Positions 22,701 to 32,189 are shown, numbered from the stretch's first letter. The stretch: 64,000 nt of DNA from Phytophthora sp. 'mugwort' (GCA_033558025.1 JAUCEF010000004.1:3864263-3928262); one strand, 5' to 3'. Program-made: numbers and translations. The notes: generated by a model not told the origin, from the letters alone.

Positions 22701-25043
22701 AGCACGTCAACTTGTACTTGCCTGTCGTCTCAGGTATCCTAAACTAATGATGTTCACCTTTGCGTTTGGCATGTACCCCAAGTCGTCCAGGAGCCGGTCA
22801 TCGCGTTCACCGGTAGCTTGGTTGGTGATGCGCAACAGGACAGAACTACAAACACTCGTGTGTTCGGTCGTTCCGTTGGCGAATTCCAGCCGACTTGTCT
22901 TGTCCTCTCGTAGCGTAGTGAACAATGATAGGTCTCCGCATTCATTCGCTTGAGATTCGGAATTGAGAATCCACTCTCCAGAGTTAGCATCAATAGCTTG
23001 CATGTCTCCATCACGAGCGACGGCATTCACTTGTCGCGGACCAAAAAACAAAAATTAGTCATCACCACGACGTCGATCAGCAAATCTGCGTGGTGTTGCT
23101 CGCGTCGACGCGGCGACAGTCCAGGCGCGGTGACTTTCCTCGGCGCGGCGACAGCCCACGACGCGGTGGCGGACCATTACGCTAATGCTGCTGTTGTAGC
23201 GGTCCATAGCGACTTGGCTGGTCACGCAGTTGTGGCCCAGCACGTCCGCGAGGCGGCGACCATCGGCGCCATTGCGTTGGCGGCGATCGACTTCGTCCTC
23301 TTCCTCGCTGCGGTGAACCTCCACGTACAAAGTTGCGTGGCGGTGAGCGGCTACGCCCACGCATATGCGGCGGTGATCCTCTCGACGGAAGAATCGTGGG
23401 GGTGAGCGGCGCCGTTCGAAATCACGCGGTGACGGTTGCAGTTGGCCTTGGCGCTTCTCAATGCATAGGCACTAGGCACGTAGTCAGCACGTTCAGGCTT
23501 GGACTCCACGTTGCTGTGAGTTCATCAGTCCTTGGCCAACGTAATACAGCAGCGTCTCCCAATAAGGAGTGGTCCCAGTGACCGAGAACCCTCCCACTGG
23601 CTTGGCGCAGCGCCAGGCACAGCGAGTTGCATTGCTGGCGGCGCGTATTGCACTTGACGATCTACAACAGCAGGTGTTGTAGTTGAAGTTGTTGCGGCGT
23701 TGCAGGAACGTTGCGATGGCCAACACGATCTTCTTCATCATCACTCTTCACAGGCGTAGTCGTAGAGTAGACAGGCGACGGCGGTGCATCTTAGAATGTA
23801 GGTGTCACACTACTCGTCAGGTTAGCCGTGTCGACTCTGTGCGGCTGCGCACACAGTGACAGACCAACAAAGCGTTCATGCGGTACGTTTCCACCAACAC
23901 GGCTTCAATATGACGAACAGAGCTCACTAACGAAGCTGGCATCTTCTTTCGTCTCTGCTTCCTCGCCTTGTCCTTCTCTGCTAGGTCGTGCCGCAGTGGC
24001 ATCCCGGTAGTTACGGTATACTCGGAGTACCAGTGGCCGTCACCACGACAGTTAGCGCAGTTGGTCTTCTGTTTCTTGTCTGCAACGTGCTTGCCCCACT
24101 TACGCTGCAGCTAGCTGCGCTTGCTGTTCGTTCCTTGACCTTGTCCTTGCCCTTGGCCAGCATTGACCTGAGCGACTCGCAAAGTCTGCAAGGTTGGCTG
24201 TCAGGTCTGTCCTCGAAGTAGTTCGCGCTGGTGCTCAGCCGCGCACAGGCGTTACACAGCTTCAGCTAACGTGAGGCTTCTGCGATCGTTGTTGTTAATC
24301 CAGTCGCCATGCTCTCGAGCCAGCCCTTGGTACACTTCGCCGCAGTTCGAATAGAGCAGGCTGACGTGTTGCCACTCAGTAAACTAGCCGTTCGCTTGGT
24401 GCAGTTGCGTCACCTTGCGCGCAACATCGTCAATATAGGCCGTGACAGTCTCGCCATACTTGAGCCCACGCGTCGCCAACTCCTGCAACTCCTGCAGCAG
24501 GTAGTCAGGGTAGATGATATCACCGGCCTCGAAGTGCTGCGTGATGCGCTCGAACAGCAGCGCGGCAGCGTTCATGTTGTCGCGAGTTTCATCAATCTTG
24601 AATGTCGTGCGCAAGTCCACCGAAAGCGGCAGCCCCAGGGCCGAGAACGCATTGTCTTGCGCGCCTTAAACCACTCGTGATACGTGGGGATGCGCTGTCC
24701 TTCGTCGTTGTCGTATCGCTCCGCCCTGTACGTGATATCGCCCTGCATGCGCGTGTCGGAGTGCGGCGGCACCTCACTGCGGCACGACTTGTAGTCAGCC
24801 TTGGTGTGCAGCTTGGACAACTTGATGGGCGGCGAGCTCACCAGCGACTTGGTGTGCCGAGTCAGCTCCTTGGCATCGTAGCGGCCTCCAAGGTTCATAT
24901 TGTCCAGGGGCGGCAGGCACGGGTCTTGGCCGTCTTCGTCTTCGCGTCTGTGCGATGGCGGCGGCTGGATTGGCAAACTGCCAAATTCTCCAGTGTTCGC
25001 TGGGTCTGCTCAGTGAAGGTTTAGCAAACCTTGATACAGCCAT
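19707..25043 (-). pseudogene. copia-2 Gag-Pol, partly decayed
   Basis: Gag lies at 24384-24976 (UBN2-like, 'YPDYLLQELQELATRGLKYG'). The zinc knuckle near 24020-24059 reads CANCRGDGHWYSEY, with Tyr where the last Cys of CX2CX4HX4C belongs. The protease (22707-23051) has 'WILNSES' where DSG is expected, so the catalytic Asp codon (22962-22964) is now Asn. Pre-integrase and integrase (22209-22646) keep 'CVACALSK' and a catalytic 'MMDVCSL'; the integrase Glu block is at 21807-22103 ('YSPQEHSIVERANG'). The RT frame (20540-21172, 210 residues) is open with 'YVDDLLLMG'. RNase H (19981-20433) has 'AYSDADYAN' and 'GAEYMAIAEAIKD'. The C-terminus at 19707-19928 has 'EMVADVMTKALGAVKISKF'. Frameshifts and stops separate the blocks. 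Confidence 0.88.
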
Positions 25044-25239
25044 TCAGCGAATGAGCGGCTGTCCTGAATTCCAGCGAATGAGCGGATCAGGTACTCACCA
25101 CCACTTCGCGACAGTGTCGTGTCACTGACAGTAGTCGGCTTTTCTTCCAATGAAAAAACCATCTTGGTCTTGATTGGTAGAAACGTCTCCAGCAGTGTTG
25201 TCCACACCAGGCGTCGAGTTTGTCGACAGCCCGCCCTCG

Positions 25240-25253
25240 CTGGGCTCATAACC
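25240..25253 (-). other. copia-2 primer-binding site candidate
   Basis: Directly inside the 5' LTR the minus strand reads GGTTATGAGCCCAG, the place where a tRNA primer should pair. It is loosely like the initiator-Met half-tRNA sites of other copia elements; the tRNA itself is not proved. Confidence 0.5.
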
Positions 25254-25808
25254 TGAGACGACATCGGGCGCGTCATTGGACTCCTCAACTGTCCGTTGCT
25301 TCTAAGAGTAGGCGTCGTTAAGATTTAATACACCTAGTTAATAGTAAGAGCAGATAATGAAGTAAGTAAGTAAAGACACATGAGTGCCGGGCAAACCCTC
25401 GACAGAACACGGTGCTTGGTGGGCTGCTCTCTCTTGCTTGCTGCTCGCGGAGCTGCAAAAGCTGTAGTGAACAAGAGAGGCTGCCCCGCCGCGCACCGCG
25501 TTCCGCAAAGTAGATTAGCAATTACTATACAAATACAGAGTAGTTCGATACCTAACCTAAGTGTCTTGATCCAGCGGTGCACAACATCGCGGCGGCGCAT
25601 AGCCAACAATGCCGTTCTGCATACAGGATCGTAGATAGTCTAGCTGTATGTTGCACTCGTCACGCACCTGCATATGATGCGCGAGATGTGCGCAAGATCA
25701 GGTTCAGAATGGGTTGCTTGGACACTGGCAGTGGACTTGGGCTCTGGTGTATGAGCATTGGACACTGGCAGACTACAACGCAGGCCACACTGGGGCTGCA
25801 ATCTCACA
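25254..25808 (-). repeat. copia-2 5' LTR
   Basis: 555 bases. The extra length over its partner is mostly an insertion near 25732-25771 in which TTGGACACTGGCAG is duplicated. The pair otherwise differs by scattered substitutions. Confidence 0.9.
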
Positions 25809-25813
25809 AGAAG

Positions 25814-25960
25814 CAGGCGAGTCTGTGGCAGGGTCCGGAGCGTCTTCTTGTACGCTGTTTGTGTCGGCCACGCTTGATGCTTCAGAGCGCCCGACACGGG
25901 GCCCTTCCGATGACAGCTTTCACTCATCTTTGCCGATGCTCTCGTCGTCTTAGAGCGCAT
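25814..25960 (-). pseudogene. 5' coding part of the MULE, cut off by copia-2
   Basis: Starts with ATG at 25960 and runs open on the minus strand ('MRSKTTRASAKMSES') to the AGAAG duplication. If copia-2 and one copy of the duplication are left out, the frame passes without a stop into the exon remnant at 18898-19003. So this is the true start region of the MULE gene, now 6.8 kb from the rest. Confidence 0.75.
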
Positions 25961-26038
25961 GCTGCCTGCGCTTCTGCGCCGAATGTGGACGCCTGCCTAT
26001 CCATATCGAAGCACCACGCGCGCCAAAATAAAAATGGC

Positions 26039-26057
26039 GGGGGGGGGGGGGGGGGGG
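26039..26057 (+). repeat. poly(G) run, 19 bases
   Basis: The longest G/C homopolymer in the window, in the 5' flank of the MULE. Confidence 0.95.
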
Positions 26058-26147
26058 CAACGGACAGAGAAAGAGCAGTAAAAATCAAGTTTCAGATGGG
26101 CGCAGGATTCACTGCCTTTTGAATAACAAAAAAACTGGGTGATTTCT

Positions 26148-26240
26148 GTTGAATAACCCAGATAATGTTTCATACTGGGCTATTGTGTACAGTGTTGAAT
26201 AACCCAGATTATGTTTCAGATACTGGGTTATTGTGTACAG
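26148..26240. repeat. two tandem copies of a 46-47-base unit with internal dyad
   Basis: Units 26148-26193 and 26194-26240 both run GTTGAATAACCCAGAT...ATACTGGG[C/T]TATTGTGTACAG. Each unit can fold, because AATAACCCAG pairs with CTGGGTTATT. The same words occur at 15251-15276. Confidence 0.88.
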
Positions 26241-26298
26241 TTGCTATATTAATTTAGAGCAATCAGACCCAAAAATACCGAGAGCGGTGTAATGGAAG

Positions 26299-26349
26299 CA
26301 TGCACGGCTATCAAAGATCAAAAATGCTGATCTTTGACAGCCGTGCATG
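26299..26349. repeat. hairpin, 22-base arms, one mismatch
   Basis: 26299-26320 and 26328-26349 are reverse complements except for one base, around the loop AAAATGC. It lies about 145 bases past the small secreted gene's stop codon, on its 3' side. Confidence 0.92.
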
Positions 26350-26495
26350 ATTTAAAATCCATGAGTTTATATCCTATCTTTGTAAAGAATGTATCGTTAT
26401 TAATATTAGATCAAATGTGCTAGTTTCCTTGTAGGCTGATATAAATTTCAGAGAATTTGAGGGCTTGATTTGGTCTTATTTGTCATGCACTGTAT

Positions 26496-26705
26496 TTAGA
26501 TGCGCTTTCGGCGCTCCCCGCTGAAGAAGTCGCGCTCCCTCTTCTCGTAGGCCGCCTGTCTGGCGAGGCGCTGTCGAAGCATGCGCTCACGAAACTCGTC
26601 GTATCTGGCCGAAATCGGCTGTGGGCCCCCAGCCTCAGTCACCCATGAGCATGTAGTCACCATAACAAGGACCATGAGAATCAGAACACGCTGGGAGAAG
26701 TTCAT
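26496..26705 (-). CDS. small secreted protein, 69 residues, unknown function
   Basis: The frame opens further upstream, but the Met at 26705 is chosen because it begins a clean signal peptide: MNFSQR, then a hydrophobic run of about 14 residues (VLILMVLVMVTTCS), then a likely cut after 'VTEA'. The mature part is about 44 residues, strongly charged, with no cysteine, ending 'RDFFSGERRKRI'; 'FRERMLRQRLARQAAYEKR' should form an amphipathic helix. No RxLR or LFLAK motif is present. It lies 175 bases downstream of the PH-C2-VASt gene on the same strand. In an oomycete a secreted protein of this size may be an effector or a short secreted peptide; this is inference. It could also be a chance frame, but the signal peptide argues against that. 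Confidence 0.55.
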   Translation of the reverse strand: MNFSQRVLILMVLVMVTTCSWVTEAGGPQPISARYDEFRERMLRQRLARQAAYEKRERDFFSGERRKRI

Positions 26706-26880
26706 TGTTGCGGCTGGAATGATGCTTGAAATGCAGACTTGGGAGGAATTCGGTGCTCGGCGGCGTGTTGTATTGTGAGCATGGTTGAAATGGCCGTCTT
26801 CAGCCGCTCCCAAGACTTTCTCGTCCTCGAAATCATAAGAACGAGCGCACTAGCAGTTTAAAATTAGCTTAACTTACCAA

Positions 26881-29800
26881 CTAAGAGCCCATGGAGCTGC
26901 TGCTGCTGCCCTGACTACCACGGCTACGGTTACGGTTGCTGATGCCACCGCTGGTGGGTGGCGGGCTTGGGGAGTCCGTGGTGGCCTCCGGTGGCACGTA
27001 CGCCATCATGCGAATCCAACGACGGCGACGTACTGACGCGCCCAATCGCTTCATGCTTGACTTGCCCCGGGCCAGATGAAACTTGAAGCGCGGGAAATCT
27101 GTAGCATAACTCCATCCTTCGTCGTCGCAATCTGTGTAGCTCTTGTCAATCCGCCAAGGAGTCGTCCAGCTCCAGTAAGGAGGGAGAGAAATCTGCTCGA
27201 AGCTCATTGCCTTGTCGCCATCACGGTTTGAAAAGCGCGGCCGGTCCGTAGGCAGCAAGTGGTTAGGTGCCCATTTTCCAAACATGCTCACCCGCTGATT
27301 TTCAAAAATTTCCTCCAGCGCAACGCTTCCATCTAGAGTACTGTTGTAGCGCGTCACACTTGGATGACGCCGAGACACGACACTTGTTGACAAACTCCTC
27401 CGCGGGCGGTTAGGCGTTGCACTGCCTTGCGCAACGCTGGTAGAATTGCAACCTGCGTCGGAAGCATCGGTTGATCCCTCCGCATCTAGTGCCTTCTTTA
27501 GTCCTTCGAAAACCATCTTTGTACTCTTCACAACGCCGTCTTTGGTAGCGGACGAGATTTTCGACTTAAACATCGTACTTTTCGAAAACGGGATTCCAAT
27601 ATACACCTTGGCAACCAATGGGGATCCGATGGCATCTGTGCGGGTCTCAATCACGTACACGGTCTCGACGTGGAAACAGTCCCCATAGGGGATCTCAAGC
27701 AGCGTTAGTTTGTGTTCGATCACGAGTTGATCTGCCTCCAAACTGTCTCGCTCCTGAGACGAAAATGGTACATGCACAAGCTGTTCTGCCATCGTTGAAG
27801 ATGGTCCGATAGCCGAAGTGCTTTTGGCACGGTACTTCATCATGCGCACCTGACCGCCATACTCTGTTGAGTCCTCCCACTTGCTAACAACGTGATCCAT
27901 GTCGCCAGTTTCTTTGAAGACATTTTGCCAGCGTGACAACGTGTTGTCCGCGTAGAATAAGTCGAAGAAGTGCAGGGGGTCCTTAACAGCCGGATGTAAC
28001 TCATACTCGCCAACAACCTGTCGCTCCTCCTCTGTGGACACAAGAAACGGCTTTGCCGGCGTTTTAGACACCGAAGAACTGGGGTTCTCCATCGATCGGT
28101 TTACCATATGGAAATACAGCCTCGACGAGTTCGCCATGGCCTCGCGTGTCGCAGAAATGATCTTCGACTTGAACATACAGCCCTTCGAGAACGGGACTCC
28201 AAGGTAAATTTTGGCCACAAGCTGCCCTGGGCTTCCATCGTTTGAGGGAACTCTTTCCACCACAGTCACCTTTTCAACCGAGAAACAGTCGCCATAGGGA
28301 ATATCGTGCATGACCACCTTTGACTGCATGACGAGCTTTTCATTGCCATCAATCCCTCCCTCAGTAAATGGCACGTGATCAGTTGTGGTTGTCATAGTGT
28401 GAGATGGGCCAATGGATGCGTTCGTGGGCGAGCGGCAGCTCATCGTCCGTACTTGGCCACCAAACTCCTTCGATGGAGTCCAGTCACCGACCTCAATCTC
28501 AGTATCGCCACGCTCCTTGTAGTATTCGCTTAAGCGATCCGATGTACCGTCCGACAAAAAGTACTTGAAGAAATCATAAGCACTTGTTAAAGACGCGTGA
28601 AGCGGGTATTCGCCAACTAGTTCTCGCTCGTCAGCAGAAGTCACGAGGAACTGCATCAACTCTGCACCGCCAGCATTATCCACCGAGTATTTCAGCGAAA
28701 GCATCAGTTGTCCAAGAATGGCATCGCGAGTTGATGTGACGGGCCACGCGCATGTAAATTCTGCCGTTCGCATACCCGTAAAGCCCAGCAGCTCGCGGAG
28801 AGACAGCGAGACTTCGCCAATTTTCGTCGTGAGGTAACGAAGATGAATTTCGTACACGTGCAGCACAATAATGTCGGGAAGGCCACAAAACGCACCCGAC
28901 ATCGCCCCCAGTGAGCGACATTCTTGACACTCCGAGCACAGGTGATCCTGAAAGTGCCACATCAGCTTTTCATCCCACTTGATCACGGCTCCTTTCTCGC
29001 CCTTCTCGCCTCTTGGTTTGGGGGAAGTCTGGCCAACAGGGACGCTCGAGTAGTCGTGCAACTCGGACTTGAATTTGGCCACTACGTAAAACTGGCGCAG
29101 TGAAGCATCTTTGTCGTAGCTCATGTCTTGCACCGTCAGCTCCAGCGCATGTGATTTCAGCCGAACGGGAGGGACCTCGACGTCGTCATCAGGGCTGCTC
29201 AGCAGGTTTAGTGCGCTCGCTGTGACGCTCAGTGCGTTGAAGCCATTTTCATTCGACTCAGAGGACGAATGCTGCTTCAACGCCGAGGACGACGAGAAAG
29301 CAGCGCCTCCATTCGATGTCAGCGCCGTCTGAGACTGCGACGGAACGGACGCCACCGCAGCGCTGAGCACGCTGTCAATTCGTCCGGGCACGTGGCCCTG
29401 AATTGCTCGCATGGTGAGCACACAGAGCCATGTGCGCGCTGCCATATCATCCTCCGCCCTGAAAAAGTAGGTACCACCCAGCGTGCCTCTGATCTCCAGC
29501 GTGTTGGCTCCAAACTCGAACGGATCAGCGGGCTTTACAGCATGCACGGCCAGTGATCCCTTGACGTTCGTGTTGCGCCTCGCGGCGTCTGCGTTCGGGT
29601 AGTATTTGATCCTCGCGTGCGCGTCTAACACCACAAATCGCTTCTTCCAATGCTTGCCACGCTGTAGACCTTTCTTGACCAGTAGCCAGCCATCCAACGG
29701 CGCGTCGCCCAGTCCCACGAGACTCTCCACAAATTCCTGCTTGTTGGCCACTGTATCGGCGAAGAAGGGCATCGAGTAGTACGTAGAGCGACGTGGCAGC

Positions 29801-30060
29801 CGCGTGCGGGTCTCGCGCTCCAGGCGGTCGCGCACGCTGGACGCTCGCTTAACGGGGTTCCGATCCATTGTTTTGAGGCTGCGCAGAACCTCGGAGTTGG
29901 CGGCGCCGCTGCCGGCGGAGCGCTCCACCGGCATGGGGAACACGGTGAACAGCACGCGGAAGAGCACGACGCAGAGCGCGAGCCCCACGGTTACAACCAT
30001 GAAAAGGTCCAGGAACGAGTGCGCATTGCCGCTCAGCGGGACGCACGTCGCCGACTCCAT
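26881..30060 (-). CDS. membrane-anchored PH-C2-VASt-VASt-DysF protein (putative lipid-transfer/contact-site protein)
   Basis: Single open frame of 1059 residues. N-terminal membrane segment at about 17-42; PH domain at about 120-220 ('DGWLLVKKGLQRGKHWKKRFVVL' in pieces, ending 'AARTWLCVLTMRA'); Ser-rich linker; C2-like domain at about 304-460; VASt domain 1 at about 482-655 ('GEYPLHASLTSAYDFFKYF', 'IPYGDCFSVEKVTVVE', 'GVPFSKGCMFKSKI'); VASt domain 2 at about 683-858 with the same landmarks; DysFN/DysFC at about 915-1022 ('FENQRVSMFGKWAPNHLLP', 'TDCDDEGWSYATDF', 'VRRRRWIRM'); Ser/Gly tail. VASt folds in Lam/Ysp and GRAMD1 proteins carry sterols between membranes, and PH/C2 domains bind phosphoinositides or membranes. 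A role in lipid transport at ER contact sites is therefore inferred. The usual GRAM domain is replaced by PH. The start is the first Met, directly before the membrane segment. Confidence 0.87.
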   Translation of the reverse strand: MESATCVPLSGNAHSFLDLFMVVTVGLALCVVLFRVLFTVFPMPVERSAGSGAANSEVLRSLKTMDRNPVKRASSVRDRLERETRTRLPRRSTYYSMPFFADTVANKQEFVESLVGLGDAPLDGWLLVKKGLQRGKHWKKRFVVLDAHARIKYYPNADAARRNTNVKGSLAVHAVKPADPFEFGANTLEIRGTLGGTYFFRAEDDMAARTWLCVLTMRAIQGHVPGRIDSVLSAAVASVPSQSQTALTSNGGAAFSSSSALKQHSSSESNENGFNALSVTASALNLLSSPDDDVEVPPVRLKSHALELTVQDMSYDKDASLRQFYVVAKFKSELHDYSSVPVGQTSPKPRGEKGEKGAVIKWDEKLMWHFQDHLCSECQECRSLGAMSGAFCGLPDIIVLHVYEIHLRYLTTKIGEVSLSLRELLGFTGMRTAEFTCAWPVTSTRDAILGQLMLSLKYSVDNAGGAELMQFLVTSADERELVGEYPLHASLTSAYDFFKYFLSDGTSDRLSEYYKERGDTEIEVGDWTPSKEFGGQVRTMSCRSPTNASIGPSHTMTTTTDHVPFTEGGIDGNEKLVMQSKVVMHDIPYGDCFSVEKVTVVERVPSNDGSPGQLVAKIYLGVPFSKGCMFKSKIISATREAMANSSRLYFHMVNRSMENPSSSVSKTPAKPFLVSTEEERQVVGEYELHPAVKDPLHFFDLFYADNTLSRWQNVFKETGDMDHVVSKWEDSTEYGGQVRMMKYRAKSTSAIGPSSTMAEQLVHVPFSSQERDSLEADQLVIEHKLTLLEIPYGDCFHVETVYVIETRTDAIGSPLVAKVYIGIPFSKSTMFKSKISSATKDGVVKSTKMVFEGLKKALDAEGSTDASDAGCNSTSVAQGSATPNRPRRSLSTSVVSRRHPSVTRYNSTLDGSVALEEIFENQRVSMFGKWAPNHLLPTDRPRFSNRDGDKAMSFEQISLPPYWSWTTPWRIDKSYTDCDDEGWSYATDFPRFKFHLARGKSSMKRLGASVRRRRWIRMMAYVPPEATTDSPSPPPTSGGISNRNRSRGSQGSSSSSMGS

Positions 30061-31007
30061 GCGCTTCCACTATAATAGTCTGCTTCGTTGACCTGTTGGC
30101 ACCAGATTCGGCTATGCGGGGAGCTTACGCCAGTGCAGGCGAGCGCTGATTACCCGTGTGATGAGAACGACACTGCGAGGATACGGTAGTTGCCCCGCGT
30201 TTTTGACTTAATGTTTGTATGCCAGCGGGCTCGATCAGGCGGTGTATCTCCTCGGGTTCAGGTCCTTTTTTTATGCGGCACTGGGGTGTAGCGTACAGCG
30301 GAGTTCTTCTCCTAAACTGTGTATTAAACACCTTTTACTCAAAAGTGCCGTAATCGCCGCAAACAAACTTGTCTTGCCTCCTCGACGCTCTGGTTCATCG
30401 TGCTTTTTTACGGCTATCAGTCTATGTGGAAGTATGTGGATGAGCTTAGATACATGACGCCGAGACCCTCGCTACGCCGCACAAAGTCAATTTCCAGGCT
30501 ACAACCTGCAGTTCCCATTGATTGCATAACGGTTGACGACCATCACTAAACCAGTGATGACTCCACCACGGATTCAACATCCCTGATGACTGTGGCAGAG
30601 TTGAAGCATCTGATGAATACCAAAGCTCTGGATGCGTGTGTGCCACGATGGTGAAGGGATCCTTGAATGTTTTTGCGGAGTGACATTTAAACTGATCGGG
30701 TGGTCGCGAACACGGCTGAGGCGTCCTGCCCTTAAACGAGCACTCGAGGCGTATAGTATCAGTGGCAACAAATGGTTTAAGGCGCTAGGATAATAGAGAA
30801 CATGTCAGTCAAACCTTCCGGATGGATGGATGTCTTCGGACATCGCCTTTAGCTACGGCCAACGTAGCAAAACGTAGTGCACGACCAGCCGCTGCACACT
30901 TGTTTTTTGTACGTATTACCCGCTGGGCTTTTTTTTTCTAAGATCATTCTGGGATTTGTCAGGACGAGAGGTCGTTCCGACCACAATAAGACCAAGAGAG
31001 AAGCAGG
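30061..31007. other. divergent intergenic region between two host genes
   Basis: It must hold the promoters of the PH-C2-VASt gene (-) and the signal-anchor gene (+). Frames inside are short and without domains. Confidence 0.6.
30943..30957 (+). promoter_or_regulatory. oomycete-type initiator
   Basis: ATCATTCTGGGATTT, after a T-rich tract, matches the known oomycete initiator pattern (TCATTC, about five bases, then TTT). It lies about 60 bases before the ATG at 31008, a normal distance for short oomycete leaders. Confidence 0.55.
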
Positions 31008-31691
31008 ATGCGGCGAGACTCTGCGTCAAGGGAGCGCCTGTTCTTCCTGCTGGTGCTGGCTGGAGCGCTGCTGTTGCTGTCAGGGCTGATGCTGCGCCAC
31101 GAGAGCGTCGCACTGCCCGCGCGCACATTCCGCGACGGTTTTACAGTTGCTGAGAGCGTCTTGCGTCGCACCGAGATCGTGGCCGCGACGGACGAGAATG
31201 CGACGAAGGCTCCACCGGCTGAGGACATCATTGCAACGGAAGCTGAGGGGGCCGAAGTGCGCACGACGACCATCAAGACAGAGGACGGCGACGAGATCAC
31301 AATAAAGCGGGCGGCCACGTCGAAGGGCAACACGATCACGACCATCTCCCGCGACGAGAAGGGGAAGCTGACGATCGAGGATACGAGGGCCGATGAAGAA
31401 CGACGAGTAGAAGCAGAAATTGAGGCCAAACAGGTACAGGAGAGAGAGGAGCAGAATACGCAGCTCCAATATATCCCGACCGGCTCCCCCAGCGCCGTAT
31501 ACAAGGAGGGCACAGGTACGACAGTGAGGCGCGACGTGGAGGAACAGGTATGGGAAGCAGGGGCCGTAGACGATCGAGGAGACGCAGAAGAGGACGCGGT
31601 GATCCTGAGTGGAGGCAAGAAAGTCGCAGTCACGCAGGAAGTGAGTCAGTCAGATTTTGAGGAGAAGGGCGACGAGAAAGCCACGAGGTAG
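31008..31691 (+). CDS. single-pass signal-anchor protein with charged tail, unknown function
   Basis: 227 residues in one exon. A short basic N-terminus (MRRDSASRER) precedes a hydrophobic helix at about 11-29, so it is either a type II membrane protein or secreted. The rest is Glu/Thr/Arg-rich with no cysteine: 'TTIKTEDGDEITIKRA' and 'TTISRDEKGKLTIEDT' look like short beta repeats, then a predicted coiled coil 'EERRVEAEIEAKQVQEREEQ' at about 130-149, then an acidic tail. No domain is recognised. It is divergent from the PH-C2-VASt gene, 947 bases away, and has an initiator match upstream. The frame shows normal coding bias and no lesions. Confidence 0.72.
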   Translation: MRRDSASRERLFFLLVLAGALLLLSGLMLRHESVALPARTFRDGFTVAESVLRRTEIVAATDENATKAPPAEDIIATEAEGAEVRTTTIKTEDGDEITIKRAATSKGNTITTISRDEKGKLTIEDTRADEERRVEAEIEAKQVQEREEQNTQLQYIPTGSPSAVYKEGTGTTVRRDVEEQVWEAGAVDDRGDAEEDAVILSGGKKVAVTQEVSQSDFEEKGDEKATR

Positions 31692-32189
31692 CGCAGGGTC
31701 GCCATGTCGCCCTCCGCTAGCTGGCTTGTATTTATGTGGTGGTAGCCGCTCCGTCTTGCTAGGATCTGCAGACAAATGCACAAGATAGTTATGTAGCAGT
31801 TACTCTGTGATGTCCCTAGAAATGGATCTGCTCCCGTGAAGTGGTTGGTGCGCCAGTAGTGGAGCTGATCACGTCAAATCCACAGATCGATCACCACTTG
31901 TGCGTATTACTGGGGCTTGTTTTTTTTGGTCCAGACGAAGTTGCGTATTAATGGATTGAGTCGTCAGAAATTGGTCACGACTCATGGACACTGTCCCTCC
32001 GCCAACCAAACGCAAATTTTTGAACTAAATTCAAATGTGAAATTTGGGTCAACGATTTTCGTTGATGAGTTACCACATACTCACCTCACTTACTGTCTAC
32101 ACCTGGTAGCGCTTGCGGATCAGAGCACCCGAGCATGCAATACGTAGATTAATACTTCACGTGCGAGGGAAGGAATTACTTTTTTTACT
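31692..32189. other. no gene seen
   Basis: 3' region of the signal-anchor gene; only short frames. Confidence 0.5.

Larger units (their letters stand above)
19009..25808 (-). mobile_element. copia-2: full-length Ty1/copia retrotransposon, TSD AGAAG
   Basis: LTRs run TGAG...CA on the + strand (19009 to about 19526, and 25254-25808). AGAAG directly flanks both ends (19004-19008 and 25809-25813). The order gag, zinc knuckle, protease, integrase, RT, RNase H on the minus strand is that of Ty1/copia. Next to the 3' LTR a purine run (CTGGGGAGGG on the minus strand, 19524-19533) fits the polypurine tract. The LTRs are very similar, so the insertion is much younger than copia-1. It lies inside the first coding exon of the MULE. 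Confidence 0.93.

Noticed and set aside
26148..26240. CRISPR-like direct repeats
   Set aside because: Only two tandem units without spacers, in a eukaryotic genome.
31155..31407. Possible RxLR-dEER effector signal in the signal-anchor protein (SVLR near residue 50, DEER near 129)
   Set aside because: The first Arg is missing, the spacing is far too long, and the N-terminus looks like a membrane anchor; chance match in a charged protein.
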